A stretch of DNA of 64,000 nt from Rhyacophila brunnea (Eukaryota > Arthropoda > Insecta > Trichoptera > Rhyacophilidae): assembly GCA_022495005.1 (NCBI GenBank), contig JAGYXB010001608.1, forward strand, positions 682,001 through 746,000, read 5' to 3'. A program made the translations under genes and the position numbers. Below the pieces are notes generated by a model. It was not told the origin of the DNA and did not search any database. It saw only the letters and a program-made list of their open reading frames with translations. The first letter of the stretch is position 1; every line of letters begins with the position of its first letter. This document shows, piece after piece, positions 11,484 through 22,575 of this stretch.

Positions 11484-12304
11484 TAGTTGATAGACAGCTA
11501 TCACATGATATTAAAAATAAATGAATGAAAACAAAATAATAATAATGAAATTTCAAAGTATTTTTTTTTCTGGATTTACCCAACCGCAAGCATTATATAT
11601 TTATTCTTCTCAAAGTTTGTTTTATTTTATTAGATCGCTTCTTTCACCTGTTTTACGATTTCATCATCAAACTGTAAACATAAAAAAATCATATTTTTTT
11701 AAAATTTATCATTTAAATATAACGCCATTTTTACGTGTAAGTACTTGGTAATACAACATAATCTTGACGTGGTCACCTGTTCCGGTGAAATTGTTGACTT
11801 ATGAGACCACATTAGCTACATTTAATGTAATAATTAAAATCTTAGAAGCATAAAATTTACTATTCCCATCAGTGACGTCGTAAAAAATGCAGTAATAATT
11901 TCTCAGATCGTTCTTGTCGAGGCTCGCTTGGTACAAGCTTCGGTTTGATTTATTTTATGCCGCGCGGCAGTTCGCGCAGCAGGAAATCAATTCAATTTGT
12001 CTAGCCGTATGCGATCTTAGCTTATGGAAGGAATGGTCAAAGCGCGATCTGCAATCAATAAATGGCCCGCGATATTAAAAAAAACTTATTGACAAGGGGA
12101 CTTTTTAGCGTATTATAATTACACAAAAATATTCTTCTTCTTAGATCATGTCAAGTCTTCAGTTGGATCATTTAAGGATACCACACAGCGTCTATGAAAA
12201 TCACAGTCTTCTTGAGATCAAATTCATGTTTAAATAAAACAGTTAAAAATACGAGGGAAAGACAGAAGAAATAAGGGAGGTAAGTAATTTAAAATATCAT
12301 ATAT
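11484..12304. other. No recognised feature
   Basis: A more GC-rich patch at 11920-12060 has no recognisable protein or repeat partner. Confidence 0.35.
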
Positions 12305-12537
12305 ATTTTGGCTTAAGCGCCGGCCTACAGCGTCGTGGGTCCCAGGTTCAAATTCTGGGTCTGACAAGAGTGACAAGTACACATATTGTTTTTCAATTTG
12401 TGTATGAGTCAGAGTATGGTCTAATAGGTTGAGCAAGTGGCTGACATCCATTTCTCGTAAAAACAAAATCTCTTAATACAAACCGCCACCCTGTGGAGGC
12501 CCATATGATCCTATTAAGATCGGACATGGTCGAAAAA
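12305..12537 (+). mobile_element. tRNA-derived SINE, copy A
   Basis: The order of blocks is: tRNA-like head with B box (ggtcccaggttcaaattc at about 12341), a cacatattgtttttcaattt block, a gagcaagtggctgacatcca block, then a tail ggcccatatgatcc...gatcggacatggtcg. The same order recurs on the minus strand at 26588-26820, and partly at 29710-29877 and 21001-21113. The head is a degenerate tRNA and the body has no coding role. Confidence 0.75.
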
Positions 12538-12733
12538 GAAGAAGATATATTTATACAGAATTTTGAATGCTTCAAAAGTGGGTTAACAAAAAGGTGTGTG
12601 ATTTGTAAAAATTTCAATATGATAAGGCGATGTGTTTCCGGCACGACACGTCGTGGTCAACTGCAACGTAAAATTGATATGTAACCGCACGGCTGACCTT
12701 AGGGAGAGTGGCATGACCTAGGAAGACTCAGTG

Positions 12734-12976
12734 CTATACAATGGTATACACGGTGAATTTTGATACGGCGAACTGCATACATACGTAAAATTTTCCAGAC
12801 ATGCTGCCATGTACATCATGTAAATAAGGTTTTCCAGGACGCCGGAATCTGGTTAGTTTGAAGAAGCCACAGGCCAGCTTTAAAACTTTTTGAGGCATCC
12901 GTAGCACATGGCCGAGCCAGGCCAGGTCGAACGTCTCTTCTTTACTTTCAATGTGGCGATATACTGCATTGTCCAC
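12734..12976 (-). pseudogene. RTE-like reverse transcriptase C-terminal fragment
   Basis: The minus-strand frame includes VDNAVYRH-like residues followed by DLAWLGHVLRMPQKV and a basic FRRPGKPYLHDVHG stretch. A WLGHVLRM block followed by a basic GRP-type segment is typical of the C-terminal region of endonuclease/reverse-transcriptase proteins of RTE-like elements. Neither the reverse transcriptase core nor an element 3' end is recognisable. It is an isolated relic of about 80 codons. Confidence 0.6.
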
Positions 12977-14154
12977 CTTCTTTTCTCCTTCTTACAATAA
13001 TTTTATCTGTCCGACAATCCGCCATTGGTTCTTTAACAACAGCAATGTTGCCAGGATATATTTTTTTTTAAATACCCATCTTTTTATAATTTTTATAATA
13101 CATAGAATACCGCCACTGGTTTTACAATAGGATCACATAATAAATTATATTATGTAATTTCCTATTAACACATTTTTGCACTTCTTATTGAAAATTGAAA
13201 ATGTTAAAAATTCTACTTTCTGTTAAAATCCTCTAAATCGTAATATCTTAGTTGGATTTTAATAAAATGGAAATGCTACTGTTTGACATTTATTATGTAG
13301 TCAGTGATAGAACATGTTTGATCAAGAGTAAAGACTCAATATATTGAGTGAAAGGCTAACGACATTTGCTTGTAAAAGTATATTATATAAAAAAAATTCT
13401 CGTAATATATAATATTACAACTGAGGAAATCAATATACTATATACATTTTCCTGATATCATTAATATAAATACTCGTATTTAAATATTTCGCGAGTGTCA
13501 CTGTGTAATCTGTCTACAAAAACAAAGTTATACTAAATATTTGTAACGGCAATTATTGATCGACAGTAAGTTGAATTGAAATGATTTACAACTTCTGCCT
13601 TTGAGAGTTTGTATCCAGTAGGTAAGTGGTATGTATCAACTGTGATGAGTGACATCGTGGAAGAACCCGGATTTCCGGGATCATATTGCCTCTCAAAGGA
13701 CTCTAACAAGCAAGAAAAATTGCCGTTACGTAAAAAAATGCCTGGGAATAAAATTCATTTACCAGTATGACATGTTATCAAAATTATGTAATGCGAAACA
13801 TGTTTAATTAATGATACATATAATAGGTAACTTATCAATAGAGACCTCAACATGGGCTTATGATTCGCTGTTATATTTACTCAATTATCTATCTATGGGG
13901 TGGATTCTCGTCCAAAATAATACAATATTTTGCAAATATTTCACAATTTCATTTAAACGTGGTTTTATTGTGAAATCAAGCAAACACAAACACGCCCTCA
14001 AAACCAAACCCAGCCCGCACCACACTGGGTCTTAATCGAGCGTATCACGACGCACTACGTTTGATGTGAAGCATCTGTTCAGTTCTTTATACCTGGTAAT
14101 GTTTCAGGAGCAGATCCCCAAGTCTTGTCACGCTCTAACGTGAGTTTTGAGTAA
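12977..14154. other. No recognised feature
   Basis: AT-rich sequence with chance frames only. Confidence 0.35.
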
Positions 14155-14454
14155 GGCTATACTTCAGCTGAGGCATGGTCTAAAAAAATCGTGACTACGC
14201 GACACGCAGATTGTGCAAACGACGCGTGCAGAAAAAAACATAATTTGTCATAAAAATTGAACATGCGTCCATTTAATGTTATGTTTATTGTTATATTAGT
14301 AGGTAATAATAATAATATGTTCATTGAAAGTTTTCTTTTTCAAGTAAATACGTAAAGTTTTTTAGTCGTCTTTACACGATTTAAGAATATACTCCTCCGA
14401 CGCCTTGTCCCACCTACTGTTGAAAATTATTTGCCGTTTCACTGAAGTATGCTC
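14155..14454. mobile_element. TTAA-flanked miniature element, copy 1
   Basis: A 300-bp element whose right end CTGAAGTATGCTC is the inverse of its left end GGCTATACTTCAG. It is bounded by gtaa on the left and ttaa on the right. Its inverted counterpart at 39722-40089 is bounded by ttaa on both sides, which supports a TTAA target, as in the piggyBac superfamily. Inner blocks shared with that copy include acgcgacacgc / cgcgtcg words and ccacctactgttgaaaatta. No transposase. Confidence 0.65.
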
Positions 14455-14496
14455 TTAAGTTTTAACTTTTAGGTAAAATTTGTCGCAATTAAGTAT

Positions 14497-14560
14497 GGCA
14501 CCTTTAGCATAATGGTATATGTGCATATCCGCGAAACCCGAGAGATGCAGGTTATAATAT
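14497..14560 (+). repeat. tRNA-like SINE head or tRNA relic
   Basis: TAGCATAATGG fits a pol III A box and is followed by a gcgaaacccgagagatgcaggtt stretch (in part) that ends where a B box would be, but the B box is damaged (ggttataatat). Spacing is tRNA-like. Probably a decayed SINE. Confidence 0.4.
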
Positions 14561-15258
14561 ATTTTCTCAGAAGTGTTTTCAAAATGATGTATGTTCCATC
14601 TAATATATTTATTTAATAAGATTTTTTTTTTATCCATATAGATAATATGTGGAACATAATGATATTATCAATTTATTTCCAAACGAGTCAAAGCGTATTA
14701 GTTATTTTATTACTTATTTTAATTTAATTTACGATAGAAAACTAATAACGGGCATATTGAGTAATATTATGGCTTATAATTAATTAATGGCACTAATTAA
14801 GGTTATTTAAAATCAAATACAAAGTTCTACTTTAATATAATAATTTATTGTTAATACGCACAACGCTCATAAACTAGGCATGTTTATTGCGTCCATTGCC
14901 ATACTATTTGATACATTTATCAAAACTAATCGAACTAAATACCATGTTTGTGCAATGAAATCATATTATGGATTTTAGTCGTAATGGCCGAATAAAAAAG
15001 GGTCGCCAACAGTAAGCTGTCGCGAATACACCTGTATTATATGATATAATATTTTTACATCTAAAATGTATTTTTATTAATGCATTTCGTTATGAAGTCA
15101 AATTTAATAATATTAATAATGTCTACCTACACGATGTTTCGGAAACACATTAATAATTAATGATTGTATCTTTTTAAACACGTATTGTAGCTTTTTACTG
15201 GCTAAACCAACCAGCGACGAAGTGGCATTACATGCTGTATGGTTATTTAGACTTAGCT
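14561..15258. other. No recognised feature
   Basis: AT-rich with no repeat partner found. Confidence 0.35.
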
Positions 15259-15653
15259 AACTGGACGATTGCCAACTAGGCGCTGATAAATAATAGGAAA
15301 TGAGTGAAGTACAATAACTTTAAATTTCGAATTGACAACTTTATTATAATTGAAAGTATAAATATAAAATATTATTATGTCGTTATAGTTTTTAGTGATC
15401 TGTGCATTGGGAATTTATATAATTTATTATCAGGTTTCATCAGCATTTGCTCCATTTATTTAAATATAAAATTTATAATTCAGATATTATCAGATATACC
15501 TACCTGTATCACATACGTGACTCTTCCATATGAAATCATTTTAAAGGTTTATCTTGTTCAACACCTGTGGCCTTACAGCCCCAACTATCCAGCAATGTAG
15601 CGGTATTCCAAGGAGTTAGTAAGAATGCATTAATAACTACTCCCCATGCGGGT

Positions 15654-16141
15654 TTATGATTGTTTGGCGACGCCATTTAGACGATACACAACTGGACGAT
15701 TGTCAACTCGGCGCTGGTATAATCCTCTATATGTAAATATCATCATCATCAGCCTGAATCTATCCACTGCTGGATTAAGCTTCAAGGCTTCAAGCTGGTT
15801 CCACTTCTCTCGATCCTGTGCATTGGGTTGCCACGTACTTCCGCAGAACTTTATCATTCCATCGATCCAGCGGCCTCTAGGTATATCTTGCGGACATTGT
15901 CTCTTCTTCGAGCTATGTGTCCAGCCCATCTCCATTTAAGGCTTTTAATAAACTCTATTACATCGCAAACCCTTGTCTGTTTCCTTATCCACTCATTCCT
16001 CTTTTTGTCCTTTCGCGTTATGCCCAGCATGCACATCTCCATACCACGTTGTGCTACTCTAAGTTTCTCGATCTCTCTTTTACTTAGGGTCCATGTTTCA
16101 CACGCATATGTGATCACGGGAAGCACACACTGGTTGAACAC
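15654..16141 (-). pseudogene. RTE-like reverse transcriptase C-terminus, frameshifted
   Basis: Two overlapping minus-strand frames form one protein region. Upstream: VLPVITYACETWTLSKRE, then RVAQRGMEMCMLGI and RDKKRNEWIRKQTRVCDV, then KSLKWRWAGHIARR. After a frameshift near 15900: RGRWIDGMIKFCGSTWQ, NAQDREKWNQLEALK and a terminal NPAVDRFRLMMM. The order TYACETW ... RWAGH ... RWxD ... AQDRxxW is the usual C-terminal signature of arthropod RTE-like endonuclease/reverse transcriptases. The 3' UTR signature catcatcatcagcc follows at 15738. The endonuclease and polymerase core are absent, so this is a 5'-truncated, dead copy. Confidence 0.85.
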
Positions 16142-16785
16142 TTTGCGCTTTAGGTACCGTGGAAGGTCACCTTTGAAGACATTATTCAGGCGGCCAAAAG
16201 CACTCCAGCCTAGCTTTACTCTGCGAACAATGAACTGCGAACAAAAAAAAATATGTAAATATATACATCGATTAATTTTAACACTACAACATCAAGAGGC
16301 CCAATTACAGTAGTGTGGTTTGTAACAAAAGTGAAACGATATCAAACACAAATACTTTTAGAAAATTAAATAATTATATTTTGAGCTCACTGGGAATCGA
16401 ATCCGAAACCCCTGAATGATACGCGTGGAAAATAGACTTACGTTATCATATTATAAATAAATACATACATAAATATTTATCTATTATGGGGTCTGCAACT
16501 CTCAGCGATTCTTGGTTTTCTTCAAAGAAATTCTTTATTTCGGTCCAGTACTGCCGCTTTACAATTACTTTGGGCGAGTATCATAATTTCCCCCGTGACG
16601 CAGTCCAGTCAGCCCAGTTCCAACTGTCCAGGTTCTTTGTCTTCAGGTGATGCATGCGTACATGATCCAGATTTAGTTACAAGGTCTTTGCACTTACTAA
16701 TAATTATATTTTTAAAATACTTTTAGTCAATATTGTCCATTGCTCAGTGCAAAGATAACAGAAGTAAAATTGGATAATTCCCAAC
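16142..16785. other. No recognised gene
   Basis: On the minus strand near 16480-16680 a broken frame reads RQYWTEIKNFFEENQESL with a tryptophan-rich stretch upstream. It may be a protein relic but I cannot name it. A B-box-like word (ggattcgattccc, minus strand) lies at about 16390. Confidence 0.3.
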
Positions 16786-17181
16786 CAGTGTTGTTAACGA
16801 TCATTCAGAAAATAAATCTCTAAATTTAAAAAAAATGTGTAGAAACTAACATTTCAAAAAAAGCAGTCATAGTTATTAAGATTTTTTTTTATCAAAACAA
16901 AGATTGTAGTAGAATTAATACCTACAGTTACGAAATTATGATCATTAGTTAAATATTGGTAAAATATTCCATACAAATGGTCAGTATTTTGATTTTCAAG
17001 TAAATCTGGTGTAATATTCTCGTTTTTGTGTGGAAAATTTTAAGCTGTAGGCTTGCTGTAGGTATGGGGTGTCGAAAAACGCTTGATTGAATGCCATACG
17101 TCAGATGCGAATTTTGCAATCTGGATGGATGCCTATCCAAAAAATGCTAGATCCGGCAAGAAAAAAGTTGGCAACGTTACT
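16786..17181. mobile_element. hAT-like element of the TTGCCAAC-end family, copy 1
   Basis: The left end CAGTGTTGTTAACG and right end GTTGGCAACGTTACT are roughly inverted. The inner part shares words with 25455-25895: a block near 16840-16880 (attaatatttcaaaaaa-like, then gtcataattatta-like) and near the right the stretch ccagatgcgaattttgcaa. Related sequence also starts at 35814. No clear 8-bp duplication and no transposase. Confidence 0.45.
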
Positions 17182-17328
17182 CCTAACGCCAGATATCATA
17201 TTAAATCAAGTTGATTTAAGTTACGTACAAAGTTAGTTGCCTTTCCTTTGCGTAATTTGAAACACCTCAAATTGCGTAGTCATAAGTAACAAGTTGCATG
17301 AATCATCAGAGGCGGGCAGAGAACTTAA

Positions 17329-17435
17329 TGCCGGGTCCACACTGGCAACATGTCGATACGATGTACGATAAGTATGATAATTATCGTAAAATTTAGCGAG
17401 GTTGCCGGCGACATGTTGCCAATGTGGACGCGGCA
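17329..17435. mobile_element. PIF/Harbinger-type miniature element, copy 1
   Basis: Terminal inverted repeats TGCCGGGTCCACACTGGCA (left) and its inverse TGCCAATGTGGACGCGGCA (right), continuing inward through an acatgtcg block. It is flanked by TAA on both sides (17326-17328 and 17436-17438). A TWA target trinucleotide is characteristic of PIF/Harbinger. A second copy with the same ends and the same TAA flanks lies at 63044-63188. No coding capacity. Confidence 0.8.
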
Positions 17436-17444
17436 TAAGAGACT

Positions 17445-17515
17445 TGAAAGCTCTAGGCACTGAGTGATTTTGAAGCCCCACGATAAAAAAATAAAAACCG
17501 TGAATTCCAACTATT
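17445..17515. repeat. Short dispersed repeat, copy 2 of 3
   Basis: Shares ggcactgagtgatttt, a gaagcccc block, cgataaaaa and aaaccgtgaattccaac with 54113-54205, and in weaker form with 4077-4162. It starts just after the Harbinger-type element. Confidence 0.5.
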
Positions 17516-18085
17516 AAGTAATATAGTAAAAATAACAATATATATTTCCTATACAATTATGATTGAAGATGACACTGATGAAACATAATATTACTTAGTG
17601 ATTTATTTTTTATGTACAAGTACGTATTTCTTTGTAATTGTGTTAAAATGTGTTATAAGATAAGTATATTTTGATGTTAGTTGCAGGAATTTTATTATGC
17701 TTTGACTAATATGTTATGCTTAATTAGTGATTTAATAATTATCCAACTGGTTTCAACTATTTTCAAGTCCTCTTTTAAATCGAATGCGTCATCTACCTCA
17801 AAGAAAATTGCCGCTGTGAATCATAGAAGAACTGAAACCTTAATGAATAATAATGTGTCCAACATTTTTTATATGTTGTCTTTAATGTTTTTCGAAATTG
17901 GATATTTTAAATAAGTACATAATATTATGTAAGTTACCGATTTGAGGTTGCATTGTGTTAATATAACTATGGCTGTTAATAATGGTTAAATGTTCACCTT
18001 AATGTGACGAAGTTACATGACTTCCCAAAACAGTGAAAAGTTACATTAATCCCCTTAACAAAGATGACTATACCCCCCCCCCCTA
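17516..18085. other. No recognised feature
   Basis: A run of 11 C at about 18073-18083 precedes the next repeat. The patch at 17780-17815 resembles 4470-4505. Confidence 0.35.
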
Positions 18086-18495
18086 CTATGCCCCCACATC
18101 CTGAACCGGGCCCCCGGCTAGGATCTTTGGCGGGTCCCCCTACCTATCGCTAATTATAAAGGCAGTGTGACGCTCTACAGCAGTGTTTTCTATATGGTGT
18201 ACGCGGTAAAATTAATGTGTATATTTAGTGTTTTTTTTTTGAATATTTTAATACAACAATTTGAATTATGGAGTTGTCGAGTATCGATTCACAATTAAAA
18301 ATTTAATCGTACAACCACATAATTTAAAACCATAATATTTTAAAGTAAAATAGCGCCGCAGCCGACTTTTTATCTATTGAAGCATATTTGTGTTGTGTGT
18401 TTATTTTACTGATCTGGTCGACTCGCCTCGCCGGGCCCCTCCTGAGTCCGGGCCCCCAGGCTTGAGCCCTGTCAGCCCCCCCTTGTAGGGGCCAT
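18086..18495. repeat. Dispersed repeat with GC-rich ends, copy 1
   Basis: Matches 56220-56505. The left part shares ccccacatcctgaa, a ctaggatctttggc-like block and gtgacgctcta. The right part shares gtaaaatarcgcc, ctttttatc, a cgcctcgcc/gtcgggcccc block and ccccaggcttgagcc-like words. Both ends are very C- or G-rich against an AT-rich centre. The ends may be inverted repeats, but pairing is imperfect. No coding capacity. Confidence 0.6.
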
Positions 18496-19084
18496 GACAA
18501 TAAGTGTTGGAGCATACTGCAAGTGCCTTTTACGTCTCTTGCGCAGAGTGCTTTGGCTCTCAATATTACATTATTTGAAGATAAGTCTATATTATAAACT
18601 AAGCCAAATAATTAAGATTCGTAACAGTTTCATCAAATTACTTTCACTGTGCGTGTAAGCATACAATTTATAACTATGATCAGTAATTTATTAGCCGATA
18701 ATTTGATTATCAAAACCACCGTTAGGTGATATAACCCACTTAATTCATATATGACTATTAGATATTTTTTTCATCAAGATGGTTTGCTCAAAATCAGTAG
18801 AGACATATCGTTAACGGGTGTCCAACAAGCTGAACAACTCTGTCAATTACTAACCACGTTGTACTGGCGATTTTATAATCTGAATGCTGCAAATATACAC
18901 AATAACTTTATGATTTCGGTATTTATTAAGCCTCGATTCTTACTTTAAAACTCTAGTGATATACCTATCATGGTAAAGAATAATAATGCATACATCATAA
19001 AGTAGTAGTTTCTTTCACAAATGACAAGGGAATGTTATTAAAGTCACATCCCTTGCTCGCAACATTCAACGTGTTACTATCAAC
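18496..19084. other. No recognised feature
   Basis: AT-rich, with chance frames only. Confidence 0.3.
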
Positions 19085-19137
19085 GTCCGGAAACTTGTAT
19101 GTAACAGTTCGCCGTATCACACTTCACTGTGAAATAT
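19085..19137 (+). repeat. Fragment of the 49.1 kb foldback family
   Basis: The words ccggaa, ttgta, taacagttcgccg and gtgaaat occur in the same order as at 49141-49185. It appears to be a single truncated arm. Confidence 0.35.
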
Positions 19138-19158
19138 TGTATCGGTAATAATATATTA

Positions 19159-19415
19159 TCGTCTCTGTTCTGGCAGAACACACTAACTGGAGAATACTAG
19201 TTTTGAGTAATTTGACTTTGAAGTTGTTAAAATGTTTGAAATGGTCTATCATGTGAGTTTATTAAGTAATCGTAAAAAGGATGACTTTAAAATAAGGACT
19301 GTTTATTTATTAAGAAGGTTTCCAGACGGTAAAGTTTGAAATAATGAACATTTTGGTATAACTAACTCAATATGTCATTTTTTCAAATTAGTGTCTTCTA
19401 CCAGAACAGTGACGA
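19159..19415. mobile_element. TA-flanked miniature element, copy 1
   Basis: The left end TCGTCTCTGTTCTGGCAGA and right end TCTACCAGAACAGTGACGA are inverted, with TA on both sides (19157-19158 and 19416-19417). The 257-bp body is about 95% identical to 47822-48075. TA targets are typical of the Tc1/mariner superfamily. Neither copy encodes a transposase; the short frame across the body is conserved only because the copies are similar. Confidence 0.85.
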
Positions 19416-19695
19416 TATGGCCGTAGATTAAAGACCGTCCAACCTCTTTGGGTCGTATAGTACTGACATAAAATTCATGTCTAAATAAAACACGGTTCTT
19501 GTCGGTTTACAGGAAGTCAGCAGCAAACAATTTTTGAAAATAGCCAATATACTGGATTATATGTTAGGTAAGGTTTTCATTTTTGAATTCATGAATTTTG
19601 CCAAAATCAGCTATGAAAATTGAATAAATTTTCATATTGAATCTAATTAAATTGGAGATCGTATACTATACGGTCATCTCTTTCCGATAATAAAG

Positions 19696-19795
19696 CTAAC
19701 GGGATTTCGGTATTCGGGATTTTGGCTTTCGGGATTTCGGCCATTCGGGATTTCAGCATTCGGGATTTCGGCTTTCGAGATTTCGTCCGGCACCC
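19696..19795. repeat. Degenerate tandem of TTCGGGATTTCGG units
   Basis: Six or seven imperfect 11-14 bp units of the form attcgggatttcgg, with variants ttttgg, ttcagc and ttcgag. The minus strand reads an AEIPNAEIPN peptide repeat, a consequence of the tandem and not a gene. Confidence 0.75.
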
Positions 19796-20613
19796 GATCA
19801 ACAAATACTAAAAATAGCCGACTATGGGGAGGAGTTCTGGGGTTCCGATATTTTAGCATCCCAAAAGTGTGTCAGTAAGAGGTCTTCCGTGATGATGTTA
19901 CAACGGAATTTGAATTGGGTAATTAATGAAAAAAATGACAAAAAAATAAAATTCTTATTTCAAATTGGTAATGTTGATAATTATTGTCACTTACGCCCTT
20001 TTGGTTTGATAAGTTCGATATATATAGTAAATATTATCAAGTATGGAGACTTTATTGTCAGATTGCAATATGCAATGCAGCACTCATTTGTCGTGTGTCA
20101 CGGTATATAGGTATTTATAGATTTAGTTAGATCACGCGTTTTTGATCGATAGATCAATTCGCGGCCCGTTTCTCACGGTGGCCAAAGACACTGGGTGAAG
20201 AGGGGAGGGAGGATTGAGAGCCGGAGTGGGGAGAGGGAGATATTTATTCGCGAGGTGGGGTTTAGATAAAGCCACACGATGAGATGAAGCAGGTTTTTCA
20301 CGAGGTACTGTTCGTAAAATTTTACTATAACTACGAAGAGGTATAGTAAAATATATTTTTTTTTTTAAATCGGGTAGGTACTCAAAATTAACACTTAAAA
20401 AATGAATATAGAAAAAACCACAATGTCAGAATGTTTTCCTTACATTTTTATACAACGATTGTCTACAACTCTACATAATTCATCAAATAAGTAACTCTGA
20501 CCATTATTATTTAATTTTTGGTGGAAAAACAATATAATTGTTTTATTTATTTATAACTACATATTTTTTTGCAACGCACCAGAAAGATGCGTATATTTTA
20601 GGGAAATTTTATA
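19796..20613. other. No recognised gene
   Basis: A purine-rich, more GC-rich stretch (ggggagggaggattgagag and nearby) lies at 20150-20290. No repeat partner or protein was recognised. Confidence 0.35.
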
Positions 20614-20675
20614 GCGTCTTGAACCCAAACATATCGCAATATCGGCGATGTGCTTTACCGATTAAGCTACCGATG
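20614..20675 (-). repeat. tRNA-like SINE head
   Basis: The minus strand reads CGGTAGCTTAATCGGTAAAGC (A-box region), then a gatattgcgatatgttt anticodon-like region, then GGGTTCAAG, close to a B box. The order and spacing are tRNA-like. A full 71-73 base tRNA with paired acceptor is not present, so it is a SINE head or tRNA pseudogene. Confidence 0.5.
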
Positions 20676-21000
20676 CAATCACTTTTCACGCTGAGTTTTT
20701 TAACCATGTGCAACTTTACTGTGGTGTTGAAATATAGAACCAATGTGGTAGTTTGATCGGTAGGTCCCCGGACATCATTAGGATGGAATTTGCCGATTCG
20801 GTGCACATATTTTTGTTTTTTTTTTGTAAAAGGTGTGTTGCTAGTGTATTGAAAATGTGTATATTCAATAACGAATGCTACAATGTTAAATTGTGATATT
20901 AATTTGAATAAAAAAATATTTTATTAAATATGTATTTAATATGAACAAGTTTTTAATATTTTTTTCGTTCTTGGTGAATGTTGTTTTATATTACCAGTTT

Positions 21001-21113
21001 TTTGTTTTTTATACGAGGAATGGATATTAGGTGCTCGCTCAACCTATTACATCCATACTCTGGGTCCAAACACATTGAAAAAAACATGTGATTTTTTTGC
21101 TAGACCAGGGACA
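21001..21113 (-). mobile_element. tRNA-derived SINE, partial copy D
   Basis: Shares gctcgctcaacctatta, tccatactctg, acattgaaaaa and a ctagacc block with the minus-strand SINE at 26588-26820. It lacks both the tRNA head and the 3' tail and is strongly diverged. Confidence 0.55.
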
Positions 21114-22575
21114 TGAGAACGAATTTACGCGAAGTTTGGTGCAACCAAAAAAACTTCTACTGAAGGAATTACAATAATATTTTTATCGTTAAAATTTTGA
21201 TTATTTATTCATTTATTATCACATTATCATATTACGTGATATAAAAAGTGTAGAAGAGTGTATTCATAATTGTAATGTTTTTTTGTTAATTATATCTAAG
21301 TATATTTGTAAGGAAATAAAAATGTGCTTGACTTGAAATTCTTTTTATTTATGTTACAATGAGCTTCGGTATTAATTGATACAGTTCAATCATAGTCATA
21401 TAATGTTCTTGAGTGGTCGCAGTTTTTATTAGTTATATTTAAACAATGTTTGGAGGTAGACTAGAAGGTCGTTGTTGCCTGGATGTTTGGAGGAAAGTTT
21501 ACTTATCGATACAAGAATACACTTAATACAATAATAAGGATGAGATTATAATCGCTGGTAATGATGTACTGGAGAGATTGATGTGATCAAGAGATTGATT
21601 ATATTAATAAACGGAGAGACTTTATTCGAGTGGAATGATGGTTTACTACGTCGGACTCGTGACGATAGTAGTGCGTCGCGTGACGGAATCGATAAGTTGA
21701 GTAAGTATTTCTGCATTGTGCTTTCAATTTATACAAATGCAGAGCATATATTATTACAAAAGATATTGTCAAAATTACCAATCGTAACAGACCTTACAGT
21801 TCTAGTTATGATTGAGGAAATGCTGACGAATATTATCACTTTATTATTGTTTTGTTTTGGCAACAAAACATACATATTAAAGTGATGATTGCTACAAATT
21901 TTTCACACTTCCAATTTGATGAATCGATTAATAATTTTACAATAGAGTATTGTTTGAAACAAAAGCTTTTCGTGCCTACATAGATTATTTCATAAATATT
22001 ACATTCTTGCGAAATAAACTATCGTGAGACATTGCACACCATGAAATGAGAAAAATACACTGTCTAGCCACAAGTGCAAAAAGATTCCAAATATTTTCGA
22101 TGGGGCAACCTTCTAATTCTTTCAAGCTTTAAATTTATTTAAAAGATATTTCAAATTTGACAGGAGGATTTTTCGTTGCAAATCATTGTGATCGATTTTT
22201 TTCACCGTTTGATAATGATAATAAATTATATCTCTATGATTGCATAATGTGCTTTATTGTTTTTTATTGCCTACACTTTTGCATTGTGACTTAACTCGAT
22301 GAACCTTGGCCTGATTGTATGGAATTGTTGACATTCCTTTGCCGTATATTATAAAAAATGAGATGAACTGTATTAGCCAATATTAATCACGTCTTTTTAC
22401 ATTTGGTGTTCTATCGTAACATCGATATTAATTGTTGTACCATATTACTCAACAAAAAAAAGTATTTTTACAATACAGTACAGTACAGAGCAACTTGATC
22501 GTGCTTGGGAAAATCAGAGAAGAATTGCCATGGTATCTATTTACATAACTAAAAAAGTATAATTTAAATAAAATC
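21114..22575. other. No recognised feature
   Basis: A 100-codon open frame at 21583-21885 (plus strand) has no similarity I recognise and the composition of its surroundings. I treat it as chance. Confidence 0.35.

Noticed and set aside
15828..16313. 161-codon plus-strand open frame, the longest in the window
   Set aside because: It is antisense to the RTE-like reverse transcriptase relic, whose minus-strand frame carries the recognisable motifs.
16384..16400. B-box-like word as a tRNA or SINE
   Set aside because: No A box at a suitable distance and no repeat copy.
19674..19859. Peptide with AEIPNAEIPN repeats as a repeat protein
   Set aside because: The pattern comes directly from the degenerate TTCGGGATTTCGG tandem.
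21583..21885. 100-codon open frame
   Set aside because: No known motif, no codon-use contrast with neighbours and no promoter or splice context. Frames of this length are expected by chance over 64 kb and six frames.
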